A stretch of DNA of 64,000 bases from Aurelia coerulea (Eukaryota; Cnidaria; Scyphozoa; Semaeostomeae; Ulmaridae), in the NCBI GenBank assembly GCA_039566865.1, contig CM076960.1, positions 14,732,501 through 14,796,500 of the forward strand, written 5' to 3'. Positions 25,745 to 37,705 of this stretch are shown piece by piece. The position numbers and the translations under genes are program-made. The notes below the pieces were generated by a model. That model was given only the letters and a program-made list of their open reading frames with translations, ran no database searches and was not told the origin of the DNA. Every line of letters begins with the position of its first letter. Within the stretch, counting starts at the first letter, position 1.

Positions 25745-26430
25745 TGGTGGAAATTTGCATATTTCTTGCCGTGGATGGCATTGAGGACACTGAGCACTTT
25801 TTGTTGCTCTGCCCTTCTTTTGGTGTTCAACGACAAAATCTTCTCGCTGGAATTGTTGAATTATTACGACCATTTGCACAAATCACCAATCTTTCAAACG
25901 ATTCTTTGACACATCTTTTATTGTATGGTGATCAAGACCTTTCTGATGAGTTGAACAGAAATATACTCGAATTAACTTTACGTTTCATCCACGAAACTGG
26001 TCGCTTTGATTAATCTTTTGAGATTACAGCTATGTACTAAGCAACCACCAAGTCCTTTATCGTAAATAGCTCTTTCCTTTGTAAATTCTGTTTCACATCA
26101 GATGTCGGCCATTTTACCTTCCTAAATCAACATTTAAACGATTTGCACTCGTGACATCTTTCAAATCCATTTAAACCCTGACCTGTCATCTGATATGAGA
26201 CAGAATCTAGTATAGTATCCATTAATCTTTAATTGTTTCGTCGTTTCGTAATGTGTCTGTATACAGTTTAATGTTTCATGTTTTTATATATTGGCCATGA
26301 GGTAGTCATTGTATTTCGCTCCCCATGGTATCGTACCTGTAGTGTTGTATAGTAATTTAGATAGGTATAGTAGAATGTAAGATTCTTGTAAAATTTTATG
26401 TTTGAATAAAAAAAAAAAAAAAAAAAAAAA
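25745..26430 (+). pseudogene. 5'-truncated LINE, C-terminal ORF2 end plus 3' UTR
   Basis: A frame of about 85 codons ending at 26013 contains EDTEHFLLLCPSF followed by R. This is the C-terminal motif found downstream of the reverse transcriptase in many non-LTR elements. It continues into a 3' UTR ending in a polyA run (26409-26430) after GAATA. Only the extreme 3' end remains, as expected of truncated reverse transcription. Confidence 0.75.
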
Positions 26431-27170
26431 CATTTCACTTTTTCCCGCCAATGTCACTGTCTCGTTTTCGTTTCGTTCTAACAATTTTATCACAGGGAAA
26501 CCACTGTTGGAACTTTCAAATTAATTTGAAAATATTTAGAATTGATTGAAAATGTTTTGAATGCATTGGGACTTAAAAAGGAACAATTTTCCAGTAAACC
26601 GACAAAAGAATTTGTTCAAAAACATTTAACCATGTCAACAAAAATTCTAAACCAAATAAAATAAATTTCAATTATTTCAATGAAGGCTTTCCTGTGAAAT
26701 TCTATCGAGGCTGATGCACTCACAACAACAACGATAATGGCAGGCAGACAGAAATTTAGAAGACAAATACGACCAGAGAAACCAGAGAAAGAACCAGCTT
26801 CTGTCTGCAGCACCAAAGTTGGTGGATTGATGATTCTATGATATTAGAATAGGTAGTAATAGATTGCACTGTGAGATCAATTGAATGGCTCCGGGGACTT
26901 TGGACTGGGGGAGTTTTTGTTGATCTAAAAGGCCTAGCCCCCTACTACACAAGGCGTTCCTACTTGGCCCTGTTTCGAGTTTCTCCTACCACCCACCCCA
27001 AATATGGGAGCAGCACTGGAACATTGGGTGCAGTTGTGATGATTAAAGGGTGAGTAGTTGGGGGGGGGTGTGAATTACTGTCAAGATGCAAAGAGGAATC
27101 CAAGTTTTGTGCTTTAAGCAATGCTCAGTAATGGCGGTAAAGTTAATTTTTTGAGTTTGGCTCCTATAAG
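26431..27170. other. Intergenic stretch, no gene seen
   Basis: AT-rich. Frames on both strands are short and unlike any family I recognise. A G run lies at 27060-27068. Confidence 0.4.
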
Positions 27171-27468
27171 CCAGGGTGCATTCCATGTAAAACCTACGCC
27201 GAAGGCACGCCGAGCCCTAAGCTTTCGTACGCCAGGTATTTTCAGGGAGAGAGAATACACGTCATATATATTTGATCATATCAAAAGAGACTGCTAATTC
27301 ACATAAGAAAAGATTGAGGAAAACTTCACATTATCGCCAAGGTAGGCAGATTTTCGTATGCTGTCACGCCAAGAACTGATTTTATTGAAAAAATGACGCC
27401 GCTACGCCGACAAAAAGTCAGGTCTACGCCGAAGATCTTCGGGCCTAAGTACATGGAATGCACCCTGG
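27171..27468. mobile_element. 298-bp MITE with an 8-bp target duplication (hAT-type)
   Basis: CCTATAAG flanks both sides (27163-27170 and 27469-27476). Inverted ends CCAGGGTGCATTCCATGTA and TACATGGAATGCACCCTGG are perfect over 19 bp. ACGCCGAAG motifs recur inside. An 8-bp duplication fits hAT elements. Non-coding. Confidence 0.85.
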
Positions 27469-28257
27469 CCTATAAGCAGTTAATAAAATTCTGTCTCCAA
27501 GAAAGACCAAAAATCCTAAGAAGTGAGGAACAAGGTAACAAAACATAGCAAAATAGCAGAATTTGCCAACAAAAATTATTCTGTCCCCCAAAATTGGATA
27601 TCCCTTTCATACCAACAGTAGCTCAGGTTAGTTTGACTTGTACGTAGTAAGCCATGTTAGTGAGGAGTAACCCATGATGGAGCAGCCATGGGTTACTCCA
27701 TGGGTTTCCTTGGTTTCTGTCAATTATTGGTTCAATCTTGGAGTCACAAAGTGGGCTTTGTGACATGATTCTTGTAGTTTATTTATTAGTTTGCCACCTC
27801 TTCAGCACGTACTTTGAGTAAATATTTTCCATCAGTTGCTACACAGAAGAATGCACAGTGGATCTGCATGCTATAGTGTATCTGTCTCCCAAGACCTAGT
27901 GTCATGAAATAGATGCTGTTTAAACTAAGCAAGATTTTGTATTTTTGATACTTTTGGGTCTCATCAAAAATTTTTAGTTGATATTTTTGGGTCTGTGAAA
28001 TTTTATTTGATACTTTTAGGTGAATTTGGGAAACTGCGGATGGACCCCCCCGTATATAAAAAGTTCAAATGACCCCCCTGGGACGAAAATGCTGTGATAT
28101 TAGAAATTCGATAACGATATCTGATATTTGAAATTCAATAAAACACAGACAAACAGAATACCCCCTCCCGTGATCCCCAAAGACCCCAGCGCATACTCTG
28201 ATAGGTAGTAAATCAACGCTGTCACGTCAGCGTTTTCGAAAAGCTCCGTTCTCACTA

Positions 28258-28396
28258 CCCTGGGTACCAGAGCCAAAAACTAACAAAATACAATAAAATA
28301 AAGTAGGTAAGAAAGTTTAAACCCTCCTTTCTTCATTCTCTCTTCCTTTTCCAAATTTTCAATTGTCTTCTAATTTTGAGGCTCTGGTACCCAGGG
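28258..28396. mobile_element. CCCTGGG-family MITE, copy 2 (139 bp)
   Basis: Perfect inverted ends CCCTGGGTACCAGAGCC and GGCTCTGGTACCCAGGG, with TA on both sides (28256-28257, 28397-28398). Same family as 13469-13548 and 36765-36916. Confidence 0.85.
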
Positions 28397-28414
28397 TATG
28401 CACACGCACGCATC

Positions 28415-28494
28415 AACTCCAAAAAATTCGAACGGTAAAATCCTCGGAAAAAATTACAGTTCAGGAATTTTACCGTCCGAATTGTTTAGGAGTT
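28415..28494. repeat. 80-bp hairpin
   Basis: AACTCCAAAAAATTCGAACGG at the left is mirrored by CCGTCCGAATTGTTTAGGAGTT at the right, with a loop of about 30 bp. Probably a very short MITE or the end of a larger one. Confidence 0.6.
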
Positions 28495-29016
28495 AGCGTG
28501 TCTAGATAGCAAGACACGTCACAAGAGCGATTATTAGTTATCATAATTTGGATTTTGTTTCGGTTTTCATTATGTTAGAAGAGACCGTTCATTATTTAGC
28601 CAGGGGCTTTGTGACCCGAGAAAAATTAATTTGATGGTGAGCATATACGCAATTTCTTACCCAACCCCAAAAATTATATCATTTTACCCAACTGCAACAG
28701 TCGCAAATCACCTGAAAGATCGTATATTATTATTTAATTTCGTTCAAACATTCTAAGTGAACACAATGATGGCAATCATCATCAGCAATACCTCAAATAG
28801 GCAGAATATTTTGCATCTTTGATGGACGGGGTAACTCAAAAGAATGCCCCCCTGTTTGAAAAGTCATTGCAGCAAAATTCGTTGCTTGTTGGGGAGACGA
28901 GATGTGGTTTGTCCAAGGAAATGTGTCCCCCCATGCAGGTGTTTAATGCTCATGCGCAGTAGCGTTTTGGGTTGGAACTCGGACGGGCGTTTGAGCATTA
29001 ACCTACTGCATGGCGG

Positions 29017-29160
29017 TGTAAGGGTGTTACTTTATCCGAATAGGAGTTTAGGTTTCGATCATACGAGTACTGCCACAGAATGAGGGCCCTAACGGAAAAC
29101 CTATGCTAACCTAACAAAACTAATAAAGACGGGCTAGGTACGGGGGTAAACACTCCTACA
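29017..29160 (-). repeat. 3' LTR of the gypsy element (144 bp)
   Basis: Identical base for base to 43055-43198. On the element strand it begins TGTAGGAGTG and ends CCCTTACA. Target duplication GCGG lies at 29013-29016. Confidence 0.95.
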
Positions 29161-29172
29161 TTTCCCCCCTCC
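29161..29172 (-). promoter_or_regulatory. Gypsy polypurine tract
   Basis: On the minus strand GGAGGGGGGAAA directly abuts the 3' LTR. This is the usual plus-strand primer position and composition for an LTR retrotransposon. Confidence 0.85.
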
Positions 29173-29222
29173 TAAATAACATAACGTGATAACTACTGGA
29201 CTATTGTACTACACTAATTGCG

Positions 29223-31745
29223 TTAAAACTTCAAAGATCCCCAAGGGATACTGTTTGGAAGGTGTCTGGCCTGTCTCTGACGCCTCGGACGTACTTCGCG
29301 GTGAACTTCTTCATTTTGATTTTCAAGTTCGGCTTGATTTTCCAATTCAGCTTCCTCCGGTTCATATATAGATGCGTCACTGTCACTATCTGAGAAATCT
29401 ACGTCTGAATCCTCACTGTCCTCGTTCGGCAACGCTTGCACTTGCACGGTTGGCTCGTTCCTAAATCCGTTCTCCACCACTGGTTTAATCCCGTCATGAT
29501 GCACAACTTTCTTTTCGCCATGAGAGTTCTCGATCTCGAAATTTACTCCATTTGGAAGCTTCTGAATTACTTTCCACGGCCCCGACCTTCTGGGTGCCAA
29601 CTTCCTATTTTCCCCCGTTTTATAATATTTAACCTTCAACCAAACTTTTTGGCCTCGGCTGTAATCAATAAACCGTAACTTGGTATTGTACTGGCGCTGC
29701 ATGTTCTCTTTGCTTATTTCCAGCTTCGTAATTACATGGTCGAAGATGTCTCGTAATAGAGGTGTGATGTCTTTCTCGTATTCTTTTGGAGATACCAGAT
29801 CGTAGTTTTCGACGTTTGCTTGCTGGAATAAAACGTCCTGAGGTAATACTGCTGATCTTCCAAATACGACATTATACGGAATACATCCTGTAGCCTTGCT
29901 CACGCTAGTATTGAGGGCAAATACCAAACTTGGTAACAGCGAACGCCACTTTGATTGTTGCAGTTTTCGATGCAACAGGACAGCCCGTAATACGTCTTTA
30001 ACCGATCGAATATTCCGCTCTGCAAATCCGTTGCCTTGACTGTGATAAGCAGAGGAACGACGCTTTTCGATTCCGATGGTGTTACAAATCTCTGACATAA
30101 GCTGGCCATCAACGTTTGAACCTTGATCCGTAAGTAGATAATGTGGTGTTCCATGAATGTAAACCCAGTGCCTCTCAAAGGCTTCAGTGATGGTTGGGGC
30201 TGTCTGATCTTTGAGGGGAACTGCTTGGATGTACTTTGAAAAAACGTCACCAATCAACAGGATATACTGATACCCATTCATGTCTCTAGGTACGTATGCT
30301 ATATCAAGAGAGATAAATTGCATGGGAGCACTTGGAATGAACATTGGGATCAATGGTGCTTTAGGGGGGCGTGTGTCACATTTTGTCTGCTGGCATGTTT
30401 CACAGCCTAAAGTGAATTGTCGAATATAGCTATACATGTTTGGCCAATAAAATCTGGTTTTGAGCAAACTATACATTTTATCGATACCAAAATGCGCTGT
30501 GTTGTGATGCTCAGCAACAACCACATTTCGCAATGATGGTGGGAGAACAGGTCTACCAGACTTAGTAAGAATCCCCTTTTCAATTCTAAGTTGGTGTTGG
30601 ACACGTTTCAATCTTCCAGTATCGATATGCTTTGCGTCGCGAATGCACTGGATAGCTCGCGAAATAATGGGGTCTTTCATTTGTTCGTCCTTCAATTGAA
30701 TTTGGAAACTTTCCATTTCTGCAAACTGATACACCTTGTCTTCAAACGAGGAATTGGGTTGCGTTTCTTCTGGGGATGAATTTCTGGATAAGGTATCCGC
30801 TTTAATATTCTCTTTTCCCGGGATGTACTGAATCGAATAGTCAAACTCTTCTAGTTCCGTAATCCATCTGCCAAATTTCCCACGTGGGTCTTTCTGCTTA
30901 CGTAAATGGGTCAGTGGATTGTGGTCTGACATAAGGGTGAAGTGGGTTCCCGCCAAATAAACGTGCCAATGACGAATTGCAACGATTAGGGCGAAGGCTT
31001 CTTTTGTAGTAGCTGACCAATTCTGTTGTGATTGTTGCAATGCAGTGGAAAAATAAGCGACTGGGTGTAATTCGTCATCTTCTGCTTTCTGAGACAGGAT
31101 TCCACCGACGGCGTAATTGCTAGCATCAACTTCTACTACGAATTCCTGTTGTAAATTCGGGAATCTTAACACTGGGTCAGACAAAAGAGCTCTTTTTAGC
31201 GCATTGAAAGCACCTGTACACTCGTCCGTCCAAGCGAAAGGTATCTTATCACTTGTTAGATTATTCAAGGGCTCAGCAATATTTGCAAAATTGCGAATAA
31301 ATGCCCGATAAAAGCCTGCCAGGCCTAAAAATCCTTTCAGCTCTTTCTTCGTTTTCGGTTGTTCAAACTTTGAAATGGCATCTGTTAAACGAGATTGTGG
31401 TCGAATACCTGAATTAGAAAGCTCAAAACCCAAGAAATCCACCTTGTGGCTTGCGAAAATGCATTTGGATAGCTTTAGTGCAATGTTCGATTCTTGCATT
31501 CTTTCAAATACTGTCTCAATGCTTTGTAAATGTTCTTCGAAGGTTTTACTAAAGATAACAATGTCATCCATGTACGCTAGAATGCGTTCAGCTGGAAGAC
31601 CAGATAAACTAACGTCCATCATTCTCTGGTAAGAGGCTCCGGCATTGCAAAGACCATAGGGCGTAACGTTGAATTCGTATTTACCCCGCGGGACTGCAAA
31701 TGCTGTTTTCTCCTTGTCTGCCTCTTCTAGCGGCATAGACCAGTA
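29223..31745 (-). pseudogene. pol: Gypsy pol, 3' part: RT core, RNase H, integrase
   Basis: An open frame of 837 codons from the first Met at 31736, ending in TAA at 29223-29225. Visible in order: reverse transcriptase catalytic YMDD (residues 55-58), RNase H starting near D203, integrase zinc finger (H410, H415, C445, C448), integrase catalytic triad D478, D537 and E573, and a GPY/F-like segment near 719-734. The acidic, Ser-rich tail (about 770-810) ends without a chromodomain. The frame is open to its end but cut off from its N-terminal half by the BEL element: codons just before the Met (31737-31745) continue on the far side at 40914. It therefore cannot be translated from the gypsy mRNA as a normal polyprotein. 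Confidence 0.92.
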
Positions 31746-31983
31746 TGTTGAAAAGATATGGTTCCCCTATGGAATTGGTTGGGCCCAGTCCCCTCCCCGG
31801 CCGGTCACATGCCAGCCACGCCTCCCACTAAAACACATGAACCTGAGTTTTGGTAGAAGTAGGATGTAAGTTGAAGATGGTGACTTGATTAGAATTTAAT
31901 GTTATGTTCGGTTATATATAAAACAGAAAACGTATGGAATTGTATTCATTGCTTCCTGACCTTTAAACACACATTTTTACACA
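31746..31983 (+). repeat. 5' LTR of the BEL element (238 bp)
   Basis: Begins TGTTGAAAAG and ends ACATTTTTACACA. It contains a TATA box, TATATATAAAA, at 31913-31923. It differs from the 3' LTR by one base (T here, A there) seven bases before the end. Confidence 0.95.
31913..31923 (+). promoter_or_regulatory. TATA box in the BEL 5' LTR
   Basis: TATATATAAAA lies about 60 bp before the LTR end, a position that places transcription start about 30 bp further on, inside the LTR. The same motif is at 40843-40853 in the 3' LTR. Confidence 0.6.
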
Positions 31984-32001
31984 TGGCGCCCAACGTGGGG
32001 C
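31984..32001 (+). promoter_or_regulatory. BEL primer binding site, tRNA-Lys type
   Basis: TGGCGCCCAACGTGGGGC follows the LTR with no spacer. It is the sequence known as the complement of the 3' end of tRNA-Lys(CUU), the Lys-1,2 type. Eighteen of eighteen bases fit. Confidence 0.85.
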
Positions 32002-32049
32002 CAGGAAGTTATGCGAAAGAAATTCGAAAATTAACGAAATAACCGAAAG

Positions 32050-34955
32050 ATGTCGGACACCGAACAAGAAACGTCTGGTGCCGCGGAAGGCAGTACCAGA
32101 AAGAAAGACGAAAATACTGTTGAAAGATTGAAACGAGTACGTGGTGGTAACAGAGCTGTTGTGACGAAATTAGAAAGAGAAGCGAACGAAATTATTAGAA
32201 GGCACGGAAATGCCTTGAACACAGAGCTGATTGCGAAAATGGAATCGTGGGCCGCCACTTTAAAAAAGAAACAAGAACTGATCTCGAATTTGGATGAACA
32301 AATTCTGATGAAATGTGACATGGCAGATATCGAAAACGAAATAGAAGAAACCTCCGAAATTAGTGCGAAAATTGATGAAATTCTAACCAAAATGGATGCC
32401 TGTCGAAATGGAAATTATTTATTCGAAGCAGAACATCCTCGAACGCCGCAAAGATCCAGCACACCACCGCCGACACAGGGAAGCTCGCTGACGCCGACAT
32501 CGCCACCGTTCGTGCCGAGTAACGCATTGAACCAAAGTGGAAGTGCAGCCTCGAGTGCATCGAATACGATAGGTATAAGATTACCGAAAATCTCATTGCC
32601 AAAATTCTCTGGAGATATCACGAAATTCCGATCATTTTGGCAAAGCTTCAAATGCTCCGTGGATGACAACGAACAGTTATCGCCAGTTCATAAGATGACA
32701 TACCTAAGTAGTTCTCTTGAAGGTGCGGCCTATCAAGTCGTGGAAGGTATGGAACTGACCGAAGAAAATTATGCACACGCAATCGAAACATTGCAAACTC
32801 GCTTTGGGAAGTCGCAGTCTATTATCAATGCGCATATGAAGGCACTTCTGCATCTTGAGTGCAACCCCGGATCTATGTCGCAACTTCGAAATTTGTATGA
32901 CAAGATCAATGTTCAAGTTCGCGGACTACATGCCTTAGGAATTTCTTCAGAACAGTACGGAGCCCTGCTGATCCCCGTAATCATGACAAGATTGCCGAGT
33001 GACATTGCACTCGAAGTATCACGAAAAACTGAGGAGGACATTTGGAGAATTAATGATGTGATGGAAATCATTCGAAAAGAAATCGAAGCTCGAGAAATGA
33101 GCGAGAAGATTATAAGCGAGAAACGAAAATTCGAAAAGTCAACGAAACCGCGATCGTCGTCGCCGATCGGTTCAACGAAAACATTTTACACCAGAGGAGC
33201 CAGTCACCAGAAACGAAATCCTGAGTGTTATTTTTGCAAAAAGGATCATTACTCAAACAAGTGTACTGAGATAACGAACATTCAGGACAGAAAGAAGATT
33301 TTGATGGAAACGAAACGGTGCTTCAATTGTTTAAAGATTGGACACCAAGCGCAAGTATGCTCGAGCTCGAGCAAGTGTTACATCTGCCAAAAGAAACACA
33401 ACACGGCAATATGCAATCAAAGACGAGGAGGAGATGAAGAGAAACCCGAGAAATGGCCCGAGAAAGAATCGGAGAAAGCTGTTACGGCGACATCAAATGA
33501 ACGAAAAGATTTATTGTTACAAACTGCCAATACGTACGCCTTTGGTGAGGATCAAAGCAAGAAAGTTGCAGTCAACGTACTGTTTGATTCTGGGAGTCAG
33601 AAGAGCTATGTCACCGAAGATTTGAAGAAAAAGCTGAACTTAAAAGTGGAGAAAACTGAAACATTGAATTTGAATACCTTTGGGTCGGAAAAGTATTGTA
33701 AAAAGAGCTGCGATAAGGTTTCAGTTAATTTAGAAGTAGGCGAAGAAACTGTCCCTATATCTGCGTTAAGTTTTCCACAGCTTTGCTCCCCATTGTCGTC
33801 GCGTGTAGACGTAAGGAGTTACCCGCATTTGCAAGGCCTAAGTTTAGCAGATACTGCAGCGAGCAGCGATAAGCCTATCAGCGTAATTATCGGCGTAGAT
33901 CATTATTATGACATTGTGCAAGGCGAAATTAGGAAAGGCAGCACAGGGCCCGTCGCCATAAGCAGCAAGCTTGGCTGGTTATTATCAGGTCCTGTAGTAT
34001 CTTGTAATGGAAATGAAATCTCTTCATGCTCTAATATTGTTTCTAATCTTGCCGTAGAAATTTTACCGTCAACAGCCGAAGTCACCAACGAAAGCCGAGA
34101 AATTGTCGACGCACTGAGCGAGTTTTGGAAGCACGAGTCTTCCGGCCTGCACGAAAACAATGAAAATGGAGAGAACGAAACAAACAAGGCAGACAAAGCA
34201 AAGATCGAGATGAAAGATGGACGCTACGAGGTAAGCCTTCCTTGGAAGGATGAAATTTTACAACCTTTACCCTCTGATTTTGATATGTGTCGTCGCAGAT
34301 TAGAATCGTTATTCGCCCGTCTCAAAACGAAACCCGAAGTTTTACGACAATATGATGATATTTTTCGTGAACAACTGTCGACAGGTATTATCGAAAAGGT
34401 GCCGCCCGAAGAGGTACAACGGGAGACCGCCCACTATTTATGTCATTTTGGCGTTGCCAGAGATGATAGATCGACTACCAAGTTACGTATTGTTTTCGAC
34501 GGTTCTGCAAAATCTGATAAGGACACGTTATCACTTAATGATCGCTTGGAAGTAGGAGGAAATTACATGCCGTTATTGTTTGACACGTTAATTCGTTTTC
34601 GTACACATCCTATTGCAATTACAGCCGATATCGAAAAGGCATTTTTGCAAATAGAGATTAAGGAAGCCGACAGAGACACACTGCGTTTTTTATGGTACGA
34701 TGACATAAAGAAGCCAGACCCTACTATTGTGCAATTTCGCTATAGGCGTTTATTGTTTGGACTATCCTGTAGCCCAGCGTTGTTAGGGCAAACAATAAGG
34801 CATCATGTTGCTAAGTTCGAAAATCAGAGCCCTGAAGTCGTAAAATTGTTGAGTAGATTGTACGAAGATGACTTATCTTGTGGTGCCGAAAATAGAGAAG
34901 ATGCTTTAGAAATTTATTGTCAAGCTAAGGAAATCATGGCCAAAGGAGGTTTTAA
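32050..34955 (+). CDS. gag-pro-pol: BEL gag-protease-RT (N-terminal part of the polyprotein)
   Basis: Starts at ATG 32050, 48 bp after the primer site. Residues 1-130 are charged and helical. A Pro/Ser/Thr linker and a DUF1759-type gag region (about 175-360) follow. Three zinc knuckles lie near 394-455 (CX2CX3HX4C, CX2CX4HX4C, CX2CX3HX4C). An aspartic protease with DSG is near 512, with a DUF1758-type region. The reverse transcriptase follows, with the catalytic YEDD near 938. The native frame is cut at 34952-34955 by the TTAA element and resumes at 37706 in the same register. As it stands, the frame reads on 52 codons into the insert and stops at 35112, truncating RT after its catalytic core and removing RNase H and integrase. 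Confidence 0.92.
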
Positions 34956-35255
34956 AGGAGAATTCCGGGATAATTTTGACTTCGGCATTTTAGATGTATC
35001 TCAGGGCGCTGAAACCATTTCTGAAAAAAACTTTGCGAAATTCCTAACAGATTTGAAGTTATCGGCCCCCAAACACCACCCCGAGTCCATTTCCGAGAAA
35101 GCACGGGTTTGATTGCGCTTTTATCCCGCGGGACACTGTGACGTCAAATGTGATCAGTGGTATTGAGCAACATCTCAGTCAGTACCTCAGTACTGTGGCT
35201 GAGTGCGATAGAGGTGTTGGTTTGAATCATTTCCAGTCTTATTCTTGCTGATAAA

Positions 35256-35786
35256 ATGGCTCACAGTTCTGAAGAAGAACTATTCGAGGACGAAATAATG
35301 ACAATCTATCGTTATCAACTGCAAGCTTTCATCTTTGAGCCTGGTGGAGAAGATACACGTACTGAGAAAGCGAACAGCAGCCAACCAAGAGGACAGCAGC
35401 GAAACAGGAAGAACCAGATTTCAATTGGTAACACAGCATGGTAAGAAAACATGTTATCGATTAACTAAATATATTTTTCTGATACAGGAGCGAGTAACGA
35501 AGCATTGATATGCAAACTAGGAGGCATTTTAAAGGCAACATCTACAAGGGAGAGTTAGTTATCTAGGCCGTCTAGGCCTATCACCAACTATTTTCAGGAG
35601 CGAGTGTGGAAACTGTACGCAAATGCCAGCAGGTCGGGAAATTTTATGCTGTCGCGAGAGATATTGAGAGTCAGATTGAAAGCTGGTGAAAATAATCCTG
35701 TTTGCATTTCTGACGATGATGACTTCAAAGAAATCTGCTTGAACCAAGCTGTTGTCCTGACAGCATTGTATCTTATGATAACTTAA
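35256..35786 (+). pseudogene. P2X7 C-terminal-domain-like (zinc/cysteine) gene relic
   Basis: The first exon starts at ATG 35256 and runs to about 35442 with an acidic start and FEPGGED, ending IGNTA plus the first bases of a Trp codon before GTAAGAA. The next AG-bounded segment at about 35599 supplies the rest: Trp-Ser-Glu-Cys-Gly-Asn-Cys, then MP and LCC. CISDDDDFKEICLN follows in another frame near 35695-35750. The order W-x-x-C-G-x-C, LCC, CI..F...CL is that of the cysteine-rich domain at the C-terminus of P2X7, which also occurs alone in many invertebrate proteins. One cysteine of the usual WCxCGxC is Ser here, and frameshifts separate the blocks. It is a broken, probably captured host gene. 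Confidence 0.55.
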
Positions 35787-36764
35787 GAATTGACCTACTG
35801 TTAACTGCAAATGTCGAGCCCTTAGACCCAAAGATACAGTTTTCCAATATTATGAGTAGCGAAAACACTGCAGTTCTTAGATGCCTGGCTGAATTTATTA
35901 TTGATGCTAACAAGCTGAGAGACTCGCTTCATATTGTTACCTAGGCCCAGCCTGGGTGTTCCAAGACATCTAAACACATTCTCGCTTTTTTTTTGTTGCT
36001 GCTATTTTACATTTCACGTAGCTTTTTTTGATACTTTTTAGTTCATTTCTTTTTTTTTTTTTTATTTATTTTTTTTATTTAGCTCAGTCTCTTGTTCAAG
36101 TTTTCTTTTCTTCTTTTATCGGGTTGTATTTAATATTATACGTTAGTTTAGTTTGTTTTATAGCTGCCATACCTGTAGTAAGGTAGAGCTTTCATGCTAT
36201 TATGATGATGATGATGATGTATCAATACATTGAAGTTCTGTTTGGAAATTATTTTGAGTGCAAATTAAGTTATTAATTAATTGAGTGCAAATTAAGTTAT
36301 TTACTTGTTTTGAGATCATACTGAGTGATTTGGGAGCCCTTTCAGATAAAACAAACTTAATTCTACACTTCCGTAATTAAAAGTATAAGAAACACATAAG
36401 AAACTTTCGGCAGCAAAATCACCCAAAAATTTAAGAAACTGCCTACCAGCCCCGGACCTTGGTTTCTTATAAAAAATGAGTGTATAATGCCCATGCCAAA
36501 CCCATTGCAAACAGGAGGAGAAGGGTAATGTTTTACAACTTCCACTGATAAAGAGGAATATTAGAAAACCTAGCTTAGCCAAGTGCATTGCTTTTCGTTG
36601 CAGGTGGTACAGACCATACATCAGATACAAGCAGTTTGTCAGGTGGGTTTGGCACAGGCTTGGAAAGCACAGACGAGAGAAATCAAGAAACATTACTAAA
36701 ATCAAAAGACTTAATAAATATCTAAATACATTATGAGAAATCTAATCAGTTGTGGCACTTTTTA

Positions 36765-36916
36765 CCCTGGGTGCCAGAGCCAAAAATTAGAAATAAAAGA
36801 AATAAAAGAGGAAATAAGAGAAAAAAGAAATAAGGGAAAAAACATCCCCTCTTCCTTCCCTCTCTTCCATTTTCCTTGTTTTCTTTCTTTAAATTTTTTT
36901 GGCTCTGGTACCCAGG
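36765..36916. mobile_element. CCCTGGG-family MITE, copy 3 (152 bp)
   Basis: Left end CCCTGGGTGCCAGAGCC, right end GGCTCTGGTACCCAGG. TA precedes the left end (36763-36764) but the right flank has lost it. The interior is purine-rich on one side and pyrimidine-rich on the other, so it folds. Nested in the TTAA element, five layers deep. Confidence 0.75.
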
Positions 36917-37680
36917 AAAATTACTTTTTGCGCCTATTTTCATGGAAGAAATTATTTTTTTGAGTTGATGCGTTGTACCTCAGCATGAGCACCCATATCC
37001 TAAATATACCTGAGTACCCCCCCCCCCCCCCTTGGTGACTGAAAAGGTACCTCAGTTGACGTTGCTTATTTGATCGACAAGAGGTGAACATCCAGCAACT
37101 CGGGATTCATCGCGTTTTGTCGTCGGGACTGCACCGCGTTTCAAGGAAGGGCGCTTGGTTCCTTTCAGTCTCAGCGATGCTATCAGAAAGATTTAATTTT
37201 GCTACCTAAGCTCTCTGTGAAGCAGGATCCGATGGGAACTGGAAGAATGCTTTCTATGGTGGTGGTCGGCTAGGCCCTGAGGACCTGGCACTGAATCTCT
37301 CGTTGCAGCAGCATTTTCGGCATCATCCTGTTCGTTTCGACCTACTTTTCTCTTTCTGCTATCTTCTAAGCAGTTATATGCACTACAGGCACTACAATGA
37401 ACCATCTCAAAGGAAATATCTGGCCAAGGGCTGCAGTGAAACTTTTATCAACAACGCACACACCGCACTTATGTTTGCTTTTGATCGCGTGCAGGAAACC
37501 ACTGATCACAAATGACATCACAATAGGCGATTAATTCTCGGAAATGAGAACAACCGAGAATTGTCCCGCAGCAAAACGACGATTTCAAAGCGCAATTACT
37601 TGGAAACTATACATCATTCACAAAAAATTTTTTTACGATGATTTTTATCACCTTAAACTACCCCTTTTCAGATTGACATG
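36917..37680. other. Remainder of the TTAA element, no recognised gene
   Basis: A C run is at 37018-37031. A plus frame (37303-37515) and a minus frame (37202-37405) have no family resemblance I can name. No DDE transposase motif was recognised. Confidence 0.4.
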
Positions 37681-37705
37681 AAATTATCCCGGAATTCTCC
37701 TTTAA

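Larger units (their letters stand above)
34952..37705. mobile_element. 2746-bp TTAA-flanked DNA element inside BEL RT
   Basis: TTAA at 34952-34955 and 37702-37705 bracket an element at 34956-37701 with perfect 21-bp TIRs (34956-34976, 37681-37701) starting AGGAGAATTCCGGGATAATT. TTAA targets are used by piggyBac and Kolobok. The purine start (AGG) fits Kolobok better than the CCC of piggyBac, but this is tentative. No transposase frame is visible. It contains a P2X7-C-terminus-like gene relic (35256-35786), a GTTTCTTA repeat (36400-36490), a CCCTGGG MITE (36765-36916) and a C run (37018-37031). The BEL frame is restored in register across the junction, so the insertion is recent. Confidence 0.88.

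Noticed and set aside
36985..37035. C run as a gene-regulatory G-quadruplex
   Set aside because: It is part of the poly-G/C-ended repeat type seen repeatedly (2849, 4650, 5302, 5752). Nothing ties it to a gene.
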